A DNA stretch of 64,000 nucleotides from Stictocephala bisonia. Its lineage: Eukaryota > Arthropoda > Insecta > Hemiptera > Membracidae. The notes beneath the pieces were generated by a model that worked only from the letters and a program-made list of their open reading frames with translations, searched no databases and was not told the DNA's origin. The position numbers and the translations under genes were made by a program. Shown here in pieces: positions 33,152-44,587 of the stretch; position 1 is the stretch's first letter, and every line of letters begins with the position of its first letter. The stretch spans positions 1,721,498 through 1,785,497 of the forward strand of contig JAQJVL010000153.1 of NCBI GenBank assembly GCA_035578905.1, given 5' to 3'.

Positions 33152-33288
33152 ATTCCCTACTTCCGCCGCCAGGGTTAGAGATGTTTTCAGGTCTGTTTCA
33201 TCTTCGTTGTTTAAGTTTGTTATTTTTTCCTGGAGCTCTCCTAGTATATTAGAGTCATGCTTAGGAGTCACATAGTATTTTTCTTTCT

Positions 33289-33582
33289 TTAGAGCTTTGT
33301 TGAAAATTTTATTTTTAAAATTGTCGGTTTTAAGCTGTCCATGTTGTTCTTTATTTTCTTGTCAGCTTTAAGCTGTCCATATTGTTCTTTATTTTCTTCG
33401 TAGGCCCATAAACAATTTTCTTTCACAGTTGCTGATTCATGGGTTCCGAAAAATGTGACATGATATTTTAGGGATTTTTTATTAGTACCTTCAATTCTGT
33501 TTATAATAGCTGGCCACAGTGAAAAACCTCTGATTTTGGCAAATATTTTCACTCCAGCTGCAAGTTTGGTCATGTTTGTCAA
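33289..33582 (-). pseudogene. PWWP-domain N-terminus, frameshifted from its coiled coil
   Basis: The 97-aa reading has GVKIFAKIRGFSLWPAIINR (the PWWP core, here SLWP), a beta-barrel stretch LKYHVTFFGTHESATV and ENCLWAYEENKEQYG, a complete PWWP fold by length. PWWP domains read methylated histone H3 and DNA in chromatin. After EQYG a 38-bp direct duplication (about 33315-33390) throws the frame. Without one repeat unit the frame would pass in phase into the KALKKEKYYVTPKHD reading and on to the coiled coil. The same duplication is in the right copy. Confidence 0.75.
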
Positions 33583-34066
33583 TGGTGAGCTGATAAATCT
33601 TGTTGATTTAATGTAATTTATATTCTATTTGGCTTCAGACAATCCAGAGAGTTTTGTTACACCCTGTATAAGAGATGTACCCAAAAAAAAGGCAAAATCT
33701 TTAGGAGATCCTATTCACTTTTTCTTCCATAGTAGTATAACATTTAGTTTTCATCTTGGTGATATATTATATACAGAATGTAATCTACTTATGTAATTAA
33801 CTGCACTTATAACAATAAAATTAAACAGTTTCTGGGTGTCTATTGGATTTGCAAAAATAAAAACAGGTACTTCTCAGGAATTTTAAGGGCTTTTCCAGAA
33901 ATGTTGGACAATATAATGTGGTAAAATTCTGTTTGAGTCCTATATTTGCGTTACATGCAATTGTAGGCATCTTCTCTCCCATATGCCACCTGGTTATGAG
34001 TTATTAAATCTGTTTTTTTCTTATAAAACCAAGTTTTTTGTGACTTATATTTTATTCGGCTTTTAA

Positions 34067-36559
34067 CACGGGAGTAGTCGCGCCACATGCAGAACGCCAG
34101 TAGTCGCGCGTGAGCAATTTGCTCACGCGCATTTTATGGCTTCTTTCACTGCAAACAGTTTGTTTTAGCTTTTAAATATTTAATATTTATCTTTTTATAA
34201 TCATACTTCTTCCATGTTATTATACTATAGTACATTTATTATTTCATTTTATTATTTGTAAAGAGGTAAATACTATGCAAGACAATGAAAGAGTTATACT
34301 TACTCTATTTTATTTATTAGTGGACATTAGGTGGAATGAAAATTGTTACAGTGTTACTTTTGTATGTGTACAAAGATTATAAATCAAAGTTAGTCAGTGT
34401 CCATTCCTCCGTCCTCAGCACATCTAGTACACCTTGATGATGTATGCTCTTTGCAAATTGGCACTTGACACAAACTACACTTGACGGTTGTTTTCCTGTT
34501 CTTCCGTCTGAGACATATTACACAATAAGGATATTGTCCATGATCAGCACCTTCATGTATTTGTGGTTGAATTTGTGGAAGATTGAAGACTTCTCTTATT
34601 CTTATCTTCATTGGTTTGGCAATATTCGATACCTCACTTGATCTTCGTTCAGCATGTTGCAGTTAGTTGTCGGCCAAGATTCATCAAAAACTTCCTTCGA
34701 GGTAGATGGGCATCATTAAGTACATTTAAATTGTTCGCCTTGTTTATAGTAAAAGCATTAATGCCATTCAATGAAAAAAAGAAAATTGTCAGTGGCCAGC
34801 GGTTCGATATTCTGGATACAGAATATTGTTTTTTCATGGCATCACATACGTCTACACCACACTTGTACTAGTTGTTAAATGTTATAATAGCTGGCTTGCA
34901 GTCATCCCCAGTGGTTTCATCAATTTCATCTGTCTCGTGTAGCGTGGACAGGAGAAGAACAAACTTTTTCTTTCTCGGAACGTAAGAAACTAGTGTTTCC
35001 TGATTAGTGAAAGCTAACATCGAGCTATTCACTTTTCTACAGCCGCCTGGAGGTTCAGATTTTAGTTGTGCTGGTATCTCCCTCTTATTCTTGCGAATAG
35101 TACCCACCAAAGTCAATCTTTTATCAAGCAAGTCACGTGCTAGAGGCAAAGAAGTAAAAAAGTTGTCGCAGGTGATTTTACGTCCAGTATTATGTATTTT
35201 GGTTGTCAATCTGTTTACTATAGCCCTAGCTGTGTTGTCTACAGCATACGGCCCAGGATGTTGTTTTGAGATAAATACTTCCATATTGGACGTATAAAAT
35301 GTTTTTGAACCTGTCATGGCCCAAACCTTTATGCCAAACTTGCCTGGTTTTTGTGGCATATAGACCCTAAATGAGCATTTACCCTGAAAATTAGGCAACA
35401 TCTCGTCAATCGTTACAAACTTCCCATGGCTGTAGTTTTCCTGGCACTAACGAACAAATTCATCGAAAAACTCTCTCATACAATAAAATCTATCTTGATT
35501 TTTCCTCTGTTCACGATCATGTATGTCATCAAATCTCAAGTTTCGTAACAAAACTCTGAAACGGCTAACTGACATAGTTAGTCGGAAAATTTCAATACCA
35601 AGACCATCATTACTCCACAAGTCCAATACATTTTGATGGTGTGAATGTAATACTCCTGCTAAGTAAAGCAGACCAATCAAGGCCTTGATTTCAATTGAAT
35701 CTGTGTCCTTTGCATCCCTGTCTCGGGTAAAATTTGTTTTCACTTCATTTAATTTCTGATTAGTGTAAGAAACAATTTTTTCAATTGTTTTATCAGGAAA
35801 GAAAAGGCTCCAGCGTTCAAGTTCAGTTTTAGCATGTTTTGCTTGCCTTACCGGGCCTGGAAGTTGTGTTACAAGATTGTGCCTTCTGGTCCGAGAGGGC
35901 CGCCTTTGAGGTCTATCTGACCAGACCGTTGGATTGGGCCCATCATTACCAAAGTACATTGGATTGATTATATTAGAAACAGTTATGGGTGGAACGGTTT
36001 GATTATTTAGTGGGGTTTGAATATTTGTTGCAATATTACCTTCTTCTGGTTCCTCATCAAAGCTTTTATCAGATCTACTTTCTTCTCCAGGATTGTTTAT
36101 AATTTCTCTTTCGTCTTCCACATCACTAATATCAGAGATGTCATCACCAACTTCACTTGAACCAACATCCGCCACACTTTCTAACATATTCTTAATTCGT
36201 TCCTGCTCCTTTTCGTAATTCATTACTGAATAATTAAATATACTAAATAATTAAAAAAACACGTATATACAAATAAATGACACAAAATATACAATATATA
36301 AGCGCAGACAACAGTTTGATATTCGACTAACGAGACTAGTCGCGTGTGAGCAAATTGCTCACAAAACTGACAAACGCTTAGAAATCACTTCACGGCAAGC
36401 TCCAGGCACACACTAGCAGCCAGAACCACCCAAGGTCACGTAGGAGACAGTCGCCGCAAGGATTAGACGGGCTGCCAACCTCGGAAAAAAAAATTCCCGC
36501 AGTTACGAGCAAAATATATTATTGTGCGGCAATCTGCCGCGGGCGCGACTACTCCCGTG
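34067..36559 (-). mobile_element. piggyBac transposon with perfect ends, defective gene
   Basis: 2493 bp with 18-bp identical terminal repeats (CACGGGAGTAGTCGCGCC), TTAA at 34063-34066 and 36560-36563. Just inside each end is an odd-centred palindrome: GTGAGCAATTTGCTCAC around 34110-34126 (extended by GCGC on both sides) and GTGAGCAAATTGCTCAC at 36346-36362, likely transposase-binding sites. Transposase 36223-34390 is on the minus strand. Confidence 0.94.
34390..36223 (-). pseudogene. piggyBac transposase with in-frame stops
   Basis: DDE_Tnp_1_7 family. The acidic N-terminus (SEVGDDISDISDVEDE) is followed by the core start (ALIGLLYLAGVL, FRLTMSVSRFRVLLRNLRFDD). An in-frame TAG after FFDEFVR (about 35447) comes before the next conserved part VTIDEMLPNFQGKCSFRVYM (first Asp) and KITCDNFFTSLPLA (second Asp). 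A second stop follows TFNN (34868), just before YKCGVDVCDAM (the third Asp region). A Cys-rich C-terminal finger (YPYCVICLRR...CSLCQVPICKEH) ends the protein at 34390 after a further break. Young but dead copy. Confidence 0.92.
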
Positions 36560-36563
36560 TTAA

Positions 36564-37794
36564 ACATATCCAGCTTGACCTGCCACTATATTAGGCTGGA
36601 CGACCCAGGTTGTATAAGTGAAAACTGTAACATTTACTTACTTTAGGAGTCTAGATATTAAGCTTGCACAGTACACAAATACACTTAGAGTTTGAGTTTT
36701 GCATCTCGAATATTGCAAGCATTGTTATTTAAAATTGTTGTGCATTACCGGTTGTCACTGCGTAATGTGCCTTATATGGGGAGTTGAAACAGTTCATTAC
36801 GTACACTCGCCATTATTGTCAGTCTTTAGTTTTCTGTTACACAGGGTATTACACAGAGAATAAATATTAATAATGATTAAATTGTATTTGGTTAAAAAAA
36901 TGTATTTCCCCTTTGTAATCTCTAACATGGAGAAAATACATGCTACAATAATGGTGCATCAACACTCAGCATGCCTTTTAAAAACTACCATTTTGTGATT
37001 TATGAGTTTGGTAAATATTGTAATTTTACATTATTTAAATTTAACAGTCTTAAACCATTTTGAATTAGTAGCAGATTAATTAATAAAGTAAGGTACAAAG
37101 TACATTTAAGAAAAACATTTTAATCTATTCTCCCTTCACACTTTAGTTGAGATTGTGTGGACTATGGACAGTCGCCGCGCTACTGTCTATCCTAAATACA
37201 TCACATTTAAAAAACCGACGTTTTATATCGCTCTCAGTGTAACTGTCATAGATAGTGGGAATCATAATTCATGTAAAATTAATTTAAAATTAATTAATAT
37301 CAACAGCAGAGTATTTATTACAGCTCAGTTAATATCTATTACAGTAACTGTATTTAATAAAGGCAACATAATTTATCATTAATTTATTAAATTTGAAAAC
37401 ACTAAAAATAATTTAAAGTAAATAAGTTGAACGTTCTCGTAATTAATCTATTACGCATTAATTATATACATTGTATACATTGCTGGACATTAAATCAATT
37501 ACTTAAGACGTATGCCATTTTAAACGAGTAAAATGGCCAGTATATCCAATACAATACAGTAGTAAATTCTCTTCTGTATGTGAGTTTATTTTCAATTGTA
37601 AAACAAAACAATCAAAATGAAAGAACTTCGATGACGAGTGTTTTACAGCTAAAATAAACAAATAGGTTCATGTGTAACTTGAAAGGGTGGTAGGGGTAAA
37701 GAAAGAGTGAAAGTCCATGACATTGACCTTCAATACAATGCCTGAGCCAAAAATAGCCGTGCCTGTTCCCGCCCTTATACCAGTGTTTCGTTTC
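36564..37794. other. CHK2 intron, AT-rich
   Basis: AT-rich flank right of piggyBac. A TTACACAGGGT at about 36840 faces a GTTACACCCTGT at about 33659, which may be ends of an older element around the piggyBac, but the match is short. No coding region was recognised. Confidence 0.4.
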
Positions 37795-38395
37795 GACTCC
37801 ACTCATATTCAATAGGGTTTAGTTCGCAATGATATGGTGGCAAACGTAAAACATAAAACCCTTGCTCCCTTGCTAATCCATCAACAATGTAGGCTGAAAA
37901 CAAATGTTTTACTTTAGAAACTTCTTCCAAAAGTTCTTTTTTCAAACTGTCTTCGGAAAAAGGTAGTTCTTTTTCTATAAGCCATTTTTTAATGTCGTCC
38001 TTTCTGGTTTTTGTGTTAGGAATTTTCTCTTTTTTCTGGGAATGATAAGGAGCGTTGTCCATGACGATAACGCTGTTGGGTTTAAGATTAGGTAAAAGTT
38101 GATCTCTAAACCATTTTTCAAATCTATCTGCATCCATTTCATCGTGATAATTGGCACTCCCATTTTTAGCAAGAAAACCCATTTTTGCCCCTTCAACAAA
38201 CCCCTGACTACCACCAGCATGAGTGATAACAAATCGCGGCCCTCTCTCAGTTGGTTCTTTCAAACCTGTTGTTAAACCAGCTAAGCATGCGTCCCTTGGG
38301 GTTTCAATTGTCATATCTTTCCAGATTTTATTTACTTTTTCACCAACATTCACCCATGTTTCGTCAAGAAAAATAATTTGTCTATTCTATTCTAT
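37795..38395 (-). pseudogene. Tc1/mariner (IS630-type) transposase catalytic domain, truncated
   Basis: Minus-strand reading beginning LFFLDETWVNVGEKVNK (first catalytic Asp, near 38370) and going through GGSQGFVEGAKMGFL, NSVIVMDNAPYHS (second Asp) and VLRLPPYHCELNPIEYEWS (third catalytic residue, the Glu of NPIE). The stretch is open for about 190 codons but lacks the helix-turn-helix N-terminus, and it is cut after EWS. Flanked on the right by a TCTATTCTATTCTA micro-repeat. Confidence 0.85.
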
Positions 38396-38529
38396 TTTTA
38401 CATAATTGTAAAGCCCTTTTTAACAATACTTTTATTTATATGATTTAGTATTATTCATTTACAAGTATGATTTCATAAATCTATGTATATCTTAGTGTTA
38501 GTAGCTTTCATTAAAAATTACTTTTAAAT

Positions 38530-38761
38530 TGTCTTTTTATTGCCCTTTAAAACATTTAACAAAACTGTCCATTTAATCCAGTAGGCATTGACAACAAATA
38601 CGAGTTGGGGAGCATAGGATAATGGCGGCCGTCCCGCCAGTGACTCTACGTCGGCCAGCTGTACTGGCCATTCGAGCGCCAAGGACAAATTATGACAAAA
38701 CAAATCATAGCTGACTGCGACTGGGTGTGGCCAGCTGTACTGACCTTTCGAGCACAAAGGG
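38530..38761. mobile_element. Right end of a TTAA element (related to 20391-21240)
   Basis: Ends CCTTTCGAGCACAAAGGG next to TTAA (38762-38765), a close variant of the terminal repeat at 21240. An internal near-copy CTGTACTGGCCATTCGAGCG near 38660 repeats the same end. No left terminal repeat was found, so it is truncated. It interrupts the LINE reverse transcriptase that reads in from the right. Confidence 0.7.
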
Positions 38762-38765
38762 TTAA

Positions 38766-39354
38766 GAGAGTTTTCACTTACTCCGTAAAATGATAATTTA
38801 CTGACCAAAACATCATGGGGTACAGAGTCGAAAGCTTTGCTTAGATCAATCAGTGTAGCACAAGTGTACAGTTTTTTGTCAAAGCCATCATATACACTAG
38901 AAATTAAGTTTTGAAGAGCATTTATTGTTGACAAGTTGGAACGAAATCCAAATTGATTGTTATTAATTAAATGATTAGTTTCAAAATATGCATACATTTG
39001 TTTGTGGAGACAATATTCAAAAAGTTTTGAAAAAATTGGTATCAAAGCTTTCGGTCTATAATTGCTATCTGACTTATCACCAGTTTTGAAAACAGGAATA
39101 GTTATTGTAATTTTAAGACACTCTGGGAAAACCGATTCCAAAATTATCTGATTGAAAAGCAAATGAAGTGGGAATATTATAAAGGAAATAACATTTTTTA
39201 TTAGAAAATTGGAGATTCCGTAGAAGTCTTCAGTCTTAGAGCTGCTTAGGTTATTTACTGACTCCAAAATATCGTAGCAAGAAATATTTGCCCATTGAAA
39301 TTTCGTTGTGACTCTCTTACAAGATCCTGAAAGCAGGGATAAAGGATTGTCCAC
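38766..39354 (-). pseudogene. LINE RT fragment (fingers to palm)
   Basis: Contains ISNFLIKNVISF, VFPECLKITITIPVFKTGDKSD, NYRPKALIPIFSKLFE, NNQFGFRSNLSTINAL and CATLIDLSKAFDSVPHDVL (RT motif A). The next motifs, GVPQG and YADD, are missing because a TTAA element replaces them after GVSENSL. Confidence 0.85.
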
Positions 39355-40064
39355 TTTACTGGTATTAGGTAAGAAAATGTGGAATTGGTATAATATAAAT
39401 TTAAATCATCCGGACTTATTGGAATACTGTTGTCTTTCCTTTTGGCATTGATTTCATTCGCAATGACACTCCAGGCTGCCTTACACTTATTCTTAGATTT
39501 TGAAATGTATTCATCATTAGTTCTGCACTTAGCCAGTTTTATTTCATGTTTGTAAATTTTACAAATCCTCAGGTATTTGTTTCTATATTATACGTATGGT
39601 CTAGATTTTTCCTTAAAGATAAGTAACATTTTCCGTATTTTGTCAAGTCTCTCTGTGTACCACCTTTTACTGTGTTGAGGTTTGCGTTTTAAATTATGTT
39701 CATTATGCTTTTTAGTTATGACGGGGCAACTAGCAGAAAATGTATCTACAAATTCTCGTATAAAGACACTGAAAGAATCATTAACATTGTTATTAATCAT
39801 AATCCTTTGTGACCAGTCTATTTGGCTTAAACTATTTTTAAAAACATGGAGAGTTTTTTTAGTAGTCATTTAGTATTCTAAATGTTGTAAATTTGTCTTT
39901 ACTATCCTCCAAATAGTTTACTATCTTAAGCCACAGACCATCATGATCCGAGAGTCCCAATTTAATTGTGTCTAAATCTATACGTTCCCTATCATAATTA
40001 CTAATTAAATTGTCTATACAAGCATTTAATCTTGTGGGCTTACTATTTAGACAACATAAGTTAA

Positions 40065-41105
40065 CCCATTGAGGTAGTAGTTATTTTTGCTATGTTGCTC
40101 TAGTGGGCAGCAATTAAAATGTGTGAAATTGTAAGAGTATAGTAGAACTGATATAACTTTTTTTATGTTATTGATAGAGTAATGAAACTTGCTTTATTGT
40201 TTTTCTCATAGAATTTGCTGTAATAAAATGTATACCTAAACTTTCTATAGTAAATATTTGTTTGTTTGTTATTATTAATAAATTTATAATAACAAATTTA
40301 GTTTTGAAATTTCAAAAGTAGACAAATTTTTTTTATTTTAAATATTTTTTTATATGAACAAACCATTTATTTTATGAAAGTACATATATTTTTGTACATA
40401 AAAAGTTACGATAACATATATTTTGAAATACAGTTTTCCTAAAAAAAAAATAAGAAATAAAATTTAGGCTACTGTGGCTGATTTTCATTGTTTCTAATGT
40501 AGCAAAGATGTTGTTATGGAAATTTCAATAATGGTGTCTTACAGCAACAATTTATTATCTTGATAAAAAAACACTATTTACAACACAAAATACTTTCAGG
40601 AACATTTGATTCAATTTCGTCAGCATCACTCTCGTCGTCATATTCAGAATTATGGATATGCGAACTTATACACTGGGGAATTATTACATCGTCTTCACTA
40701 TCAGAGTTTTCACTACCACTTGAACCAAACTCGTAATCACTATCCAAATATAAATCTAATTCTGAATCACGCAATCTTTTCGGATTCATATCACAACCGC
40801 AATTATTACATTCACAACGCACATACCCAAAACAACTTCGCAAGCAGACGAAAACAAACTGGCCAATGCCAAACAATAAAACAAGTAACAGCTGATTGAA
40901 CCGTGTATATTCTGCGGACAACAACAAAATCAAAGGCATTTAATTCTTAAATGTCACGGAACAGCAATCCACCACTATCTGTTGAAAAACCTAGCAACTA
41001 CGATCACAACTGCATCATTAAAACTTGCGACGTACTGGGCACGTCAGACGGCACCCGGTCCCGCGGAAACGGGACGTGCCTGGCACGTCGAACTACCTTA
41101 ATGGG
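40065..41105 (-). mobile_element. Internally deleted piggyBac-type element (1041 bp)
   Basis: Ends CCCATTGAGGTAGT and ACTACCTTAATGGG (one mismatch) flanked by TTAA at 40061-40064 and 41106-41109. A subterminal palindrome GACGTGCC-T-GGCACGTC is at 41073-41089. It contains a 121-aa reading (40939-40574, minus) whose acidic C-terminal half (DLYLDSDYEFGSSGSENSD...) resembles the N-terminus of piggyBac transposases. The catalytic part is absent. It lies inside the LINE endonuclease. Confidence 0.9.
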
Positions 41106-41689
41106 TTAAAGGATTCTATAACATTTATTAAGTCAATAACATTCCGTCTTTTTTCTCTTATGTCTATATTGATGTCTGAAGCTATGAATATTTTACCTTT
41201 TTTATATTTAGTTAAAAAAGATAGCAAATAATAAATTTTTTCAATGAAAATTTCTTCTTTTGACGATGGCACTCTATAAACAGAAACAATGATGGTTTTA
41301 ATTGGTTTTAGTATTATAGCACATGTTTCAAACACATTTTCAAGACAAAATTTACTAATATCAAAAGGGCAGTATTGGATATTTAGATTTCTTTTTACAT
41401 AAATTGAAGTACCCCCTCTTATAGTACTTACTCTACAATAACTAGTGGCTAAATCAAAACCAAAAGGGACAAATATGTCAATATTATCCCCTCTCAACCA
41501 GTGCTCATTGACACATAAAACTGTACAATTCATTTTTTCCAGCCAGAATTGTAATTCATTTAATTTTGATTTTAAAGACTGAATATTAATGTGCAGCAAC
41601 AGAAAATCATTTTTATAACAAATAGGAATGTTTTCTTGATTATTATTGTGTTGTATAACTACAACATTATGCTGAGTACGGATGTTCAC
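41093..41689 (-). pseudogene. LINE AP-type endonuclease, N-terminal part
   Basis: Reads LLHINIQSLKSKLNEL (the N of the NIQSL motif), CVNEHWL (the E in the metal-binding site), GGTSIYVKRNL and IFIASDINID (the D.N pair). The catalytic His motif SDHDGLW lies beyond the inserted TTAA element, at about 39940. The stop on the left comes only from the insertion. An ORF1-like reading ends 9 bp upstream. Confidence 0.85.
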
Positions 41690-41697
41690 TGGTTGAG

Positions 41698-42237
41698 TTA
41701 GGTTAAAAAAGAAGTCTCATTATTATGTAAGGCGCTAAAATTTAGTTCTGTGGATAAAGGCAGGCCTGAAGTGGGTTGATCAGAGAGGTAAACTTCCGGG
41801 GGCTTACTGAGCCTTCTAGGTGTAGAGAGTGGCGGGAATTCCTCGAAATTTGATATATGAGGCACTATATAAGTGTATTGTGTTGGCTCCAAAGTACTGT
41901 CAGACAAGCTTGGGGTTGACTCAGATAGATTATCACTTCTGTTGATCTCACAAGATATTTCACTCACTAGATTGACTTTGACATTTAACACATCACTGAC
42001 AATAGCACTGGCGCAATCTTCAAACACTGCTGACTTTGCTGTGGAGAGTAGCGCTGCAGCATTTGGTGAAGATGGTGCTTTCTGCGTAGAAGTTGGTGAA
42101 AGGAGTAGCCTTCTCCTCTTAGGATCTCGGAAAAGGTTTTCGTTCAGATCCGCTGCTATCCTGTCCCGCAAAAGCTTTAAAAATTCTTCAGATTTTAGAC
42201 CGTTTCGCAAGTGTCTAGAGGCTCGTTCATCATTCAC
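41698..42237 (-). CDS. LINE ORF1-like protein, 179 aa, no known domain
   Basis: Lies just upstream of the endonuclease ORF on the same strand. Contains SEEFLKLLRDRIAADLNEN and a basic RDPKRRRLLL patch, then a Ser/Thr/Pro-rich tail. I see no PHD finger, zinc knuckle or RRM. The frame is open above the Met (TVNIVVNDERASRH), so the true start may be upstream. Function unassigned; the role is inferred from position only. Confidence 0.55.
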   Translation of the reverse strand: MNDERASRHLRNGLKSEEFLKLLRDRIAADLNENLFRDPKRRRLLLSPTSTQKAPSSPNAAALLSTAKSAVFEDCASAIVSDVLNVKVNLVSEISCEINRSDNLSESTPSLSDSTLEPTQYTYIVPHISNFEEFPPLSTPRRLSKPPEVYLSDQPTSGLPLSTELNFSALHNNETSFLT

Positions 42238-42406
42238 TACAATATTTACTGTAGCACCTGTTTTTGAGATGGAGTTCTACGATCTTCTGCACAAAGTGTG
42301 TGGGTGTGATATGGTCTCGCACGCAACCCATGGGCGAACATATTACCTTCTTGTATTTCTTTTTAATACATTCATCAACTAGAAAGAAAGAAGATTTAAA
42401 TCAACA

Positions 42407-44587
42407 ACTAGAAAGAAAATTGTTTATGGGCCTACGAAGAAAATAAAGAACAATATGGACAGCTTAAAACTGACAAGAAAATAAAGAACAACATGGACAG
42501 CTTAAAACTGACAATTTTAAAAATAAAATTTTCAACAAAGCTCTAAATGAAGCAGAAGACTATGTGACTCCTAAGCATGACTCTAATATACTATGAGAGC
42601 TCCAGGAAAAAATAACAAACTTAAACAACGAAGATGAAACAGACCTGAAAACATCTCTAACCCTGGCGGCGGAAGTAGGGAATGCCCTACTCACTCAAAA
42701 TAAACAAACACAAGAAGAACTAGATACCAAACAGTTAGAAAACTCAAAACTTTCACAGAGAATTCATGAAATGGAAGCTATAAATGTAAATATTTATCAA
42801 GATCTTTTTGACAAACTTGAAGATATAAATCAAGTTCAAATAACCAGAATTAGTGAACTAGTCAAAACTTTAAATGACAGTGAACAACAACTGAAAATAG
42901 AGAGAGAATTAAGGAGCCAGCTCACCAAAACCTTTGAAGACATTGATAGGGAAAAGGAGGAAACCCTTTTAAGGTATGAAAATGCAATAAAAGATCAGCA
43001 AAAACTAATCAAACAACTCAAAACTACTAAGCAGGATTGTGACCCAAATCTTACTCCAAGGATGAAAGAAGAAACTGGCACACAGACGAACTCCATAGAT
43101 TCAACTAATACAAGCAACACCAATACCTATCTACTAACTGAAATTGAAAAAGTGAAAATAAGACTAAGATCAATGGAAACTCTATTTGAAACACTGCAGA
43201 CGTACCAGATAAAACACAGCATTTTCACCGATGCTCAAATCTTTCAAAACAATGACAGGCCCCACCCTTTTAGCAACATCCATATGAACACCGACATTGA
43301 ACCGACGCCTGGAAATAGTCAAACCAGAAGTGAAAAACTGATTCAACCCCTGACAACTACTCAGACGAATAATGATACCTACATGACACCTGAAGTCAGA
43401 CAAACTACTAATGAAAAACTGATGCACCCTCTAATAACAACCCAGACGAAAAATGATACCCACACGACACCTGGAGCCAGACAAACCACTAACGAAAAAC
43501 TGATGCACCCCCTGAAACCGACCCGCCTGACAAGTGGAAGCAGCAAGACCACAAGCAAACAACTGATGTATCGACATTTGACACACACCAAGAAGTTAAT
43601 TAACACCGCAAAGTATAATCAGACTGAACGAGTCCCAAAGAAAAATTTGTTTAGCGTATAACTACAAGTCTCAAAACATAGTCAAAAACACATCTGATAG
43701 AAAATCCCCACTTCCCCCTGAAACAAACTTTCAAATATAAAGGTGAGACTGAGCCAGCCACTTAAAACCTATAAAGACCCGCCAGAATTTGCCAGGGAAA
43801 GAAGAAAGACTGAATCAATAAAAGATTTTTTCGAGAACCATATTGAGTTCTACAAAAACATATACTTTCTCTCAAGCCAAAAATCAGAAATCAAGACAAA
43901 ACAAGCCCTAAAGTAACTAATGAATCAACCACTTCACCACTAACGGATGCCACTGCCCTACTGTCCATCCAGCAATCTGTACAAGTTGACACAAGCTCCC
44001 CAGCCTCTACACCTAATAAAATCCAAGTGCAAGCAGATGTTCACAGATCTGACTTTTTTTAGATTAGAAAAAAATCACAATGAAACTACTAGCAGCACAA
44101 TAAATAATAACACCCCGAAAAACACAAAACTTTTAAGACTTTATGAAAATTTTGAGTGGAAGCCTACCTTTGTGAATCCCTCTGGTCTGAGGAAGGTGAG
44201 TGTGGTAATATTTGTGCATTTCGTACCTGTATTGTAATATACTTGTGCATTTTGTGCTTATATTGTAATAAATTTGTGTTGTTGACGTTTACTTGTACTG
44301 TATATAAGAGAAAGAAAAAAGAAAAATGATATTCATTAAGACAGCACTGTTTAGAGATTTCAATAACGACCTGAGTTATCGCTAAAACACATTTAAAGAA
44401 GTAAACATAACGATTAATACATTTATGTACTACAATAGTAAAAAAGTCATACAAAAATTATAGATTATAATGTCTCTATCCTGTTTATTTGTTATTCAAA
44501 CAAAATATTAAAATGTAATGCAAAGTTTGCAGTTTAAAAATAAAAAATCACATTTATCAAAACAATTATCCAAATACTCTTTTAAAA
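42407..44587 (+). mobile_element. PWWP/coiled-coil element, right copy
   Basis: Inverted partner of 29321-33438, nearly identical by eye. It starts inside the PWWP domain (ENCLWAYEE at about 42415), so the PWWP start is missing, and it abuts the 5' end of the LINE ORF1 region. It carries the same 38-bp tandem duplication (42443-42518) as the left copy. The right edge is at CTCTTTTAAAAA|TCTCTCTC near 44587. A possible donor AAG|GTGAGTG occurs near 44196. Confidence 0.72.
42771..43661 (+). CDS. Coiled-coil protein with four 25-residue repeats (296 aa open frame)
   Basis: The frame is open upstream to about 42540 (KALNEAEDYVTPKHDSNI) apart from one stop near 42592. Residues about 1-100 form a heptad-rich coiled coil (FDKLEDINQVQITRISELV...). 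A Thr/Asn-rich linker precedes a second short coil (EIEKVKIRLRSMETLFETL). Residues about 190-275 hold four degenerate 25-aa repeats ending EKLIQPL, EKLMHPL, EKLMHPL and KQLMYRHL. A basic tail KKLINTAKYNQ and KKNLFSV finish it. Function unknown. Together with the upstream PWWP it suggests a chromatin-binding scaffold, by inference only. Confidence 0.55.
   Translation: MEAINVNIYQDLFDKLEDINQVQITRISELVKTLNDSEQQLKIERELRSQLTKTFEDIDREKEETLLRYENAIKDQQKLIKQLKTTKQDCDPNLTPRMKEETGTQTNSIDSTNTSNTNTYLLTEIEKVKIRLRSMETLFETLQTYQIKHSIFTDAQIFQNNDRPHPFSNIHMNTDIEPTPGNSQTRSEKLIQPLTTTQTNNDTYMTPEVRQTTNEKLMHPLITTQTKNDTHTTPGARQTTNEKLMHPLKPTRLTSGSSKTTSKQLMYRHLTHTKKLINTAKYNQTERVPKKNLFSV

Larger units (their letters stand above)
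29321..33600 (-). mobile_element. PWWP/coiled-coil element, left copy, split by a LINE
   Basis: Inverted partner of 42407-44587. Similarity runs from 29321 to 31222 and resumes from 33152 to about 33438, with the LINE 31223-33151 inserted between. This copy extends further 5' than the right one and so keeps the start with the PWWP domain (33582-33289). I see no LTR, TIR or poly-A end. What mobilises it is unknown: it could be a duplicated segment, a retroelement gag-like unit or a captured host gene. Confidence 0.7.
38766..42395 (-). mobile_element. LINE with ORF1, endonuclease and RT, interrupted by a TTAA element
   Basis: Minus strand. ORF1-like reading at 42237-41698, endonuclease at 41689-41110 and again from 40060 (left of the inserted element 40065-41105), a linker at 39869-39588, and RT at 39354-38766. 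The RT is cut by the TTAA element at 38761. If 40065-41105 and one TTAA are removed, the endonuclease reads on in frame. The family is CR1/jockey-like by motif. Confidence 0.85.

Noticed and set aside
33659..36850. Older mariner-like element around the piggyBac with GTTACACCCTGT and TTACACAGGGT ends
   Set aside because: The match is only about 10 bases with no clear target duplication or coding, so chance cannot be excluded.
40606..40899. Plus-strand 97-aa His/Asn/Tyr-rich frame
   Set aside because: It is the antisense of the acidic piggyBac-type N-terminus read on the minus strand, so a shadow frame.
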